Shown here piece by piece: positions 33,956 to 37,963 of a stretch of 37,963 bases of DNA. How positions within the stretch are numbered: the first letter of the stretch is position 1; the number at the start of each line of letters is the position of its first letter. A program made the translations under genes and the position numbers. Location of the stretch: positions 1 to 37,963 of the forward strand of contig JAIOZK010000011.1 of the NCBI GenBank assembly GCA_021740625.1, given 5' to 3'. The notes below the pieces were generated by a model that saw nothing but the letters and a program-made list of their open reading frames with translations, did not search any database and was not told the origin of the DNA. The stretch comes from Bacteroidales bacterium (GTDB lineage: Bacteria > Bacteroidota > Bacteroidia > Bacteroidales > JAIOZK01).

Positions 33956-34201
33956 TTATTTGATGATGGGTTTGCGCTTTTTATCGATGATCCATTTTTT
34001 CTTAACAGGCGAATCATGTTTAAAAGAGGATGGACGGTAATGCAGGTTGGATCCGTCTCTTTTTCTTTTCTTCTGGTATCTGGAGGCAGAATAATAACAA
34101 TCATCCGAACCCGAGCAGGAAGAAAATAATAGTGATAATGGTAGTGCGATCAATGCAGCCAGGATAAATAACTGAGTTCCTTTTAATAACTTCAAAAACA
34201 T
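33956..34201 (-). CDS. Small basic lipoprotein
   Basis: I chose the start MFLKLLKGTQLFILAAL rather than the upstream Met, since it gives a clean signal with lipobox LFSSC (Cys about residue 29). The mature part is 52 residues, highly basic (QKKRKR, KHDSPVKKKWIIDKKRKP) and ends PIIK. No family is known to me. It is convergent with pruA, 10 bases apart, and could be a cell-envelope or peptidoglycan-bound protein. Expression is unproven. Confidence 0.5.
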   Translation of the reverse strand: MFLKLLKGTQLFILAALIALPLSLLFSSCSGSDDCYYSASRYQKKRKRDGSNLHYRPSSFKHDSPVKKKWIIDKKRKPIIK

Positions 34202-34297
34202 TGTTTTCGTCCTTTTAGTTTGAGTGCATAAAATTACAAAAATTATATCAAAGCAAAACAAGAAGCTGACAACACCGTCAATGACAGCTTATATTGG

Positions 34298-34305
34298 TAT
34301 ATTTG
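34298..34305 (+). promoter_or_regulatory. Putative -7 element for the OsmC gene
   Basis: TATATTTG matches TAnnTTTG. It lies inside the longest open frame and upstream of the preferred ATG at 34347, which supports the shorter OsmC start. Confidence 0.35.
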
Positions 34306-34346
34306 TTGATAAGCTGCTGCACAAAATAACAAACAGAGTTTTAAGT

Positions 34347-34763
34347 ATGAATGAAAAAGTTGACATTAGCTGGAAAGATAAAATGGCATTCGAGGCCATA
34401 GTAAATGATCATAAAATCACCATTGATGCCAGAGCGGAAGTAGGCGGTGAAGACAAAGGGCCAAGGCCCAAACCTCTGTTGCTTGCTTCGCTTGGAGGTT
34501 GCACGGGCATGGATGTTATCAGCATCCTGAAGAAGATGCGGGTTGAACCTGAACAGTTCAATGTGTCGGTGGAAGGTCATAACACCGATGAACACCCCAA
34601 ACATTATGATAAATTGCATATCAAATATTTCTTTAAAGGCAAAGACCTGCCCATGAAAAAACTGGAAAAAGCAGTCAATTTGTCACAGGAAAGATATTGC
34701 GGGGTCAGTTACTTGCTTGGAAAAGGTGCTGAAATAACACATGAAATTATTGTTGAAGATTGA
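34347..34763 (+). CDS. OsmC-family peroxidase-like protein
   Basis: OsmC proteins reduce organic hydroperoxides with two cysteines. From MNEKVDISWKDK the protein is 138 residues and has SLGGCTGMDVISILKKM (Cys about 50) and QERYCGVSYLLGKGAEI (Cys near 115), the expected pair. The longer frame (41 extra residues) would start upstream of the promoter element at 34298 and is AT-rich, so it is rejected. It is convergent with the Nudix gene, 14 bases apart. Confidence 0.85.
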   Translation: MNEKVDISWKDKMAFEAIVNDHKITIDARAEVGGEDKGPRPKPLLLASLGGCTGMDVISILKKMRVEPEQFNVSVEGHNTDEHPKHYDKLHIKYFFKGKDLPMKKLEKAVNLSQERYCGVSYLLGKGAEITHEIIVED

Positions 34764-34777
34764 TAAAGCGGACTGTT

Positions 34778-35419
34778 TTATAAGCCGGCCTTTTCAATAA
34801 TATCCGTCATTTCACTCAGGATCATTGCGGTAGCGCCCCAAATAATATGATCCCTAATCAGGTAACAGGGCGTTTTAAAAATCCGCCCATCACTCATGGG
34901 GATTTCTTTTTCCGTAATCGATCGCACATCCGTAATTTCGCTGAGCTTGAAATTTAACAAATAGTCTACTTCTGCTTTGTCAATTTCAAATTCGGGTTTT
35001 TCTCTGCTGTATGCAACTACAGGCAAAACATTGTAATTACTTGGCGGAATGTACAGGGAAGTAAGATAACCGATCACTTCTATCTGGTCCGGGTTAATGC
35101 CAATTTCTTCATTCGCTTCGCGAATTGCTGTATGCATGAGGTCGGGATCATGCTCCTCATATTTTCCACCGGGGAAAGCAATCTGCCCGCTGTGAACACC
35201 ATCATATTGCTGTCGTCGGATAAAAGGAATAAAAATTTCTCCATCATCGGGATAAAACAAAATTAAAACACTGCTTTTGATTCCTTTTCCTGTATCCGAA
35301 ACCTTCTTCATTTGATCCCTGCGCACCAGCGGAGCCATTTTATATTGTGCAACTGGCCCGGGAAGTTTGTCGGCCAGGCGCAATCTGATCATTTCAATAT
35401 TTGTTGTAAACCTGTGCAT
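34778..35419 (-). CDS. Nudix hydrolase, CoA pyrophosphatase (NudL-like)
   Basis: The 213 residues carry the Nudix box GGKYEEHDPDLMHTAIREAN followed by EEIGI, preceded by HSGQIAFPGG. This longer H-x-GQ-x-x-FPGG pattern is the UPF0035 motif that goes with CoA and acyl-CoA hydrolysis to 3',5'-ADP and phosphopantetheine. A second start at MIRLRLADK (35392) is possible. The start is 88 bases from the clpS start in divergent orientation. Confidence 0.85.
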   Translation of the reverse strand: MHRFTTNIEMIRLRLADKLPGPVAQYKMAPLVRRDQMKKVSDTGKGIKSSVLILFYPDDGEIFIPFIRRQQYDGVHSGQIAFPGGKYEEHDPDLMHTAIREANEEIGINPDQIEVIGYLTSLYIPPSNYNVLPVVAYSREKPEFEIDKAEVDYLLNFKLSEITDVRSITEKEIPMSDGRIFKTPCYLIRDHIIWGATAMILSEMTDIIEKAGL

Positions 35420-35491
35420 TCAGAACCAGCGTTCTTTCCTTTTTTTTGCAAATTTAACCTACAGGATTCATTTATTCATTAATTTTGATTA

Positions 35492-35499
35492 TATATTTG
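35492..35499 (+). promoter_or_regulatory. Putative -7 element close to the clpS start codon
   Basis: TATATTTG matches TAnnTTTG and ends 8 bases before the ATG, so the mRNA would have almost no leader. The -33 box is not visible. Confidence 0.4.
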
Positions 35500-35507
35500 T
35501 CGGTGAT

Positions 35508-35780
35508 ATGGTCAAGGAAAAAACGATCACGAAAAAAGATATACAGGATCAAAATCTGGAAGAACGGGAATTGATCCTTTACAATGACGAAGTAAACACT
35601 TTTGATTTCGTCATTGAAACCCTGATCGAAGTTTGTAAGCACGAGCCTGAGCAGGCGGAACAATGCACTTTGATCGTACATTACAATGGAAAGTGTGCTG
35701 TAAAATCAGGCACTTTTGATGAATTAAAGCCAATACATGAAGAAATGTCGAATCGTACATTAACAGTTTCAATAGAATAA
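35508..35780 (+). CDS. clpS: ClpS adaptor of the Clp protease
   Basis: ClpS binds bulky N-terminal residues and delivers N-degron substrates to ClpA with ClpP. The 90 residues contain ILYNDEVNTFDFVIETLIEV (the NDE-type version of the N-degron pocket) and LIVHYNGKCAVKSG, with the His of the pocket. The chosen start MVKEKTITKKD removes 47 non-conserved upstream residues of the longest frame and agrees with the promoter element at 35492. The enzyme that makes the degrons, Aat, is encoded at 18920. The nfeD and floA genes follow in the same direction, 4 bases behind and overlapping respectively. Confidence 0.92.
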   Translation: MVKEKTITKKDIQDQNLEERELILYNDEVNTFDFVIETLIEVCKHEPEQAEQCTLIVHYNGKCAVKSGTFDELKPIHEEMSNRTLTVSIE

Positions 35781-35784
35781 TCGC

Positions 35785-36261
35785 ATGATCTGGGTAGTTG
35801 TAGCATTAATAGCCATTGGGCTGCTTTTTTTGATACTGGAAATCCTGGTTTTTCCCGGACAGGCTGTGGCAGGCATTATCGGCATCGCATTGCTGATTAT
35901 CGGTATCTGGCAATCTTATCTTGTGCTGGGCAGCACAACTGGCAACTGGATACTGGTCGGTACGCTGGCTGCTTCCATTGGTTTACTCATTTTTGCACTT
36001 CGCTCCAAAACCTGGAAGCGTGCCATGCTGAGTGATGATATTGACGGAAAAGTGAATGTTATCGATCAATTGAAGATAAAAGTCGGTGATGAAGGCAAAA
36101 CCATTTCAAGACTCAACCCTGTTGGCAAGGCATTGATCAATGATGATTATTATGAAGTGCATACCCAGGGGGATTTTGTTGATCCGGGCACAGAAGTTAT
36201 TGTTACGAAAATAAGCTTTAATAAAATATATGTAAAACGAAAAATAGATAAAAATGAATGA
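35785..36261 (+). CDS. NfeD-family membrane protein
   Basis: The 158-residue protein has two to three transmembrane segments ([29 protein letters not shown] and [15 protein letters not shown]) and a C-terminal OB-fold domain of the NfeD type: [39 protein letters not shown] and ending in a basic tail. NfeD proteins sit with flotillin-like proteins in the same membrane complex. The gene follows clpS after 4 bases and overlaps floA by 8 bases, which suggests one operon. Confidence 0.85.
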   Translation: MIWVVVALIAIGLLFLILEILVFPGQAVAGIIGIALLIIGIWQSYLVLGSTTGNWILVGTLAASIGLLIFALRSKTWKRAMLSDDIDGKVNVIDQLKIKVGDEGKTISRLNPVGKALINDDYYEVHTQGDFVDPGTEVIVTKISFNKIYVKRKIDKNE

Positions 36262-37264
36262 TGCTAGTGTTTGGATTATCATAGCCATCGGGCTTGGATC
36301 CATCTTCTTATTATGGTTGCTGTTTTATTTTATCCCTGTAGGATTATGGTTTACAGCGCTTTTATCAGGTGTTAGAATTTCTTTGATCCAGCTTGTTTTC
36401 ATGCGTTGGAGAAAGATTCCGCCACAAGTGATTGTGCGGAGCATGATCGCCTCAACCAAAGCCGGATTGAATCTTACCAGGAACAACCTGGAGGCCCATT
36501 ATCTTGCGGGAGGTCATGTTAAAGAAGTTGTTTCTGCGCTGATATCTGCAGACAAGGCCAATATGGACCTTGAATTCAAAGTGGCTGCTGCCATCGACCT
36601 GGCAGGACGCGATGTGCTGGAAGCAGTGCAGATGTCAGTTAATCCCAAAGTGATCGATACACCGCCTGTTACCGCTGTTGCAAAGGATGGTATTCAGCTC
36701 ATCTGTAAAGCGCGTGTTACGGTGCGTGCCAACATCAGGCAACTTGTGGGTGGTGCAGGAGAAGAAACGGTGCTGGCCAGGGTAGGCGAGGGTGTTGTCT
36801 CTTCTATCGGTTCAGCAGATTCGCATAAATCCGTACTGGAAAATCCCGATTCCATTTCTAAAGTGGTACTGGAAAAGGGACTTGATTCAGGAACGGCCTT
36901 TGAGATTCTCTCCATCGATATTGCTGATATCGATATTGGTAAGAACATTGGTGCCGTGCTGCAAATGGATCAGGCCAATGCCGATAAAAATATTGCACAG
37001 GCCAAGGCCGAAGAAAGAAGAGCCATGGCTGTTGCACAAGAACAAGAGATGCGGGCCAAGGCTCAGGAAGCCAGGGCCAATGTTATTCAGGCCGAAGCGG
37101 AGATACCCAAAGCCATTTCCGAAGCCTTCAGAAGCGGAAATCTGGGAATCATGGATTACTACAAATTCAAGAACATACAGGCGGATACGAAAATGCGGGA
37201 ATCCATTTCAGAACCACCAAAAGACAAACCTTCGGACGATAGTACGAAGTCGGATAAAAAGTAA
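36254..37264 (+). CDS. floA: Flotillin-like protein FloA
   Basis: FloA organises membrane microdomains. The 336 residues have an N-terminal hydrophobic segment ([20 protein letters not shown]), an SPFH/PHB-like core with [40 protein letters not shown] and [14 protein letters not shown], and a coiled coil rich in Ala, Glu and Gln (residues about 250-300: [20 protein letters not shown]). The length is normal for FloA. The start overlaps nfeD by 8 bases. A clear terminator follows at 37286. Confidence 0.93.
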   Translation: MNDASVWIIIAIGLGSIFLLWLLFYFIPVGLWFTALLSGVRISLIQLVFMRWRKIPPQVIVRSMIASTKAGLNLTRNNLEAHYLAGGHVKEVVSALISADKANMDLEFKVAAAIDLAGRDVLEAVQMSVNPKVIDTPPVTAVAKDGIQLICKARVTVRANIRQLVGGAGEETVLARVGEGVVSSIGSADSHKSVLENPDSISKVVLEKGLDSGTAFEILSIDIADIDIGKNIGAVLQMDQANADKNIAQAKAEERRAMAVAQEQEMRAKAQEARANVIQAEAEIPKAISEAFRSGNLGIMDYYKFKNIQADTKMRESISEPPKDKPSDDSTKSDKK

Positions 37265-37285
37265 TGAAACCGCACAATATTTCGC

Positions 37286-37320
37286 AAAAAGCGTCCTTTT
37301 CATTTAGGACGCTTTTTTTT
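37286..37320 (+). terminator. Rho-independent terminator after floA
   Basis: AAAAAGCGTCC (37286-37296) pairs with GGACGCTTTTT (37307-37317) around a 10-base loop and runs into T8. Confidence 0.85.
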
Positions 37321-37348
37321 ATTATAAAAATTCCCTATTTTTATAAAA

Positions 37349-37963
37349 ATGGTTTTGATGATTGATGAAAAGAGAAGAAATAAGGTAAACGAACGATACC
37401 TTAAATTAATTGAAATATCGAAACCGTATCTGCAGAAGAAAGATTTAAGGCTGATCAACAAGGCCTATGAACTTGCAGTGAAGTATGAATTTGAAAACCC
37501 CCAGGCTCAGGATGCCCCAACCATAGAACATGCCATAGAAGTAGCCATCATTGCCATTGAAAAAATCGGTCTGGGCAATGTATCGGTAATCTGTTCGCTG
37601 CTTCACAGTGTTTACGAAAAGGGAGGGATTTCCCGCGAAGAGGTTGAAAAGAGATTTAATAACAACACCGTACTGATCCTGGATGGCTTATTGAAACTCA
37701 GTGGTATCAGTACAAAAAAGGTATCCTTTCAATCAGAAAAATTCAGGAAGCTTTACCTCTCCCTGGTGGGTGATATCAGGGTTGTACTCATCAAACTTGC
37801 CCACAGGCTATACGACCTCAGGCATTTGAAAAAATACAACAGCGAGAAGCAGAAAACCTTCGTTTCAGAGGTAAAATATATTTACATTCCCATTGCACAC
37901 CGGCTCGGCCTTTACAATATCAAGGAAGAACTGGAAGAACTTGTCATGCATCATGAACATCCT
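37349..37963 (+). CDS. RelA/SpoT-family (p)ppGpp synthetase with degenerate hydrolase domain (5' part)
   Basis: The frame is open from ATG 37349 to the window edge (205 residues), giving the N-terminal HD region of a long Rel enzyme. In active hydrolases the HD motif reads H..D and is followed by an EDT loop. Here His61 (TIEHAIEVAI) is kept, but the second motif is LLHSVYEKGG with Ser87 in place of Asp, and the later site is KLAHRLYDLRHL, with His in place of the Asp of KLADRLHNMR. The hydrolase should be inactive, so the full protein is probably a synthetase-only RelA. The synthetase, TGS and ACT parts lie outside the window. Possible alternative start: Met4. Confidence 0.85.
   Translation, partial: MVLMIDEKRRNKVNERYLKLIEISKPYLQKKDLRLINKAYELAVKYEFENPQAQDAPTIEHAIEVAIIAIEKIGLGNVSVICSLLHSVYEKGGISREEVEKRFNNNTVLILDGLLKLSGISTKKVSFQSEKFRKLYLSLVGDIRVVLIKLAHRLYDLRHLKKYNSEKQKTFVSEVKYIYIPIAHRLGLYNIKEELEELVMHHEHP

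Noticed and set aside
1-37963. tRNA or rRNA genes
   Set aside because: I looked for typical tRNA T-arm sequences and rRNA segments in the gaps and saw none. A covariance search was not possible.

Overview
The window looks like a chromosomal segment of an anaerobic or facultatively anaerobic Bacteroidota bacterium, probably of the Bacteroidales or Marinilabiliales type. Evidence for this is a type IX secretion C-terminal sorting domain, the families DUF3127 and DUF4295, the gene order rpmG-DUF4295-ftsY-rimO, a leader-poor promoter style with the Bacteroidota -7 motif TAnnTTTG upstream of many genes, and few Shine-Dalgarno sequences. Base composition is moderately AT-rich. Translation of all frames plus direct reading gives about 34 credible genes. 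I saw no rRNA, tRNA, CRISPR array or prophage.

Layout. Positions 1-134: the end of an insertion sequence whose transposase start codon lies just inside the window. It cuts off a glycyl-radical enzyme gene (105-1487) before its catalytic cysteine and glycyl loop. Positions 1558-3615: an ADP-forming acyl-CoA synthetase. Positions 3829-6591: a very large secreted protein fusing a glycosidase-like barrel to a formylglycine-enzyme-like domain that has lost its cysteines. Positions 6696-8702: two radical SAM proteins. Positions 9035-11050: a YyaL-type thioredoxin-fold protein. Positions 11085-12068: a small accessory scar, made of a MITE with target-site duplication, a headless MerR-type regulator or methylase fragment, and a convergent decayed gene.

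Positions 12144-23751 carry mixed housekeeping genes: an isoprenylcysteine-methyltransferase-like membrane protein, Pcm, a Na+/Ca2+ antiporter, an atypical SDR, an EamA transporter, a DUF3127 protein with an SSB-like tail, a T9SS cargo protein, guanine deaminase, Aat, Hsp20, a class III aminotransferase, a second SDR and XerD. Positions 23805-27071 hold a secreted protein followed by the rpmG-DUF4295-ftsY-rimO operon. Positions 27262-27390 hold a structured element with two competing hairpin pairings. Positions 27440-37963 hold a MORN-repeat secreted protein, a hotdog thioesterase, a beta-lactamase-fold serine hydrolase, a long KamA-type radical SAM enzyme, PruA, a small lipoprotein, OsmC, a Nudix CoA pyrophosphatase, the cluster clpS-nfeD-floA, and the start of a Rel protein whose hydrolase motif is broken.

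Common threads. Aat and ClpS are both present, so a bacterial N-degron pathway (tagging plus delivery to ClpAP) is likely. The acyl-CoA synthetase, glycyl-radical enzyme, radical SAM proteins and KamA-type enzyme fit amino-acid or organic-acid fermentation. The intergenic gaps repeatedly contain strict 7-bp-period repeats with different heptamers at each locus. These, the alternative-pairing RNA element and the decayed cassette are the least explained parts of the window. No complete new multi-gene system could be demonstrated.
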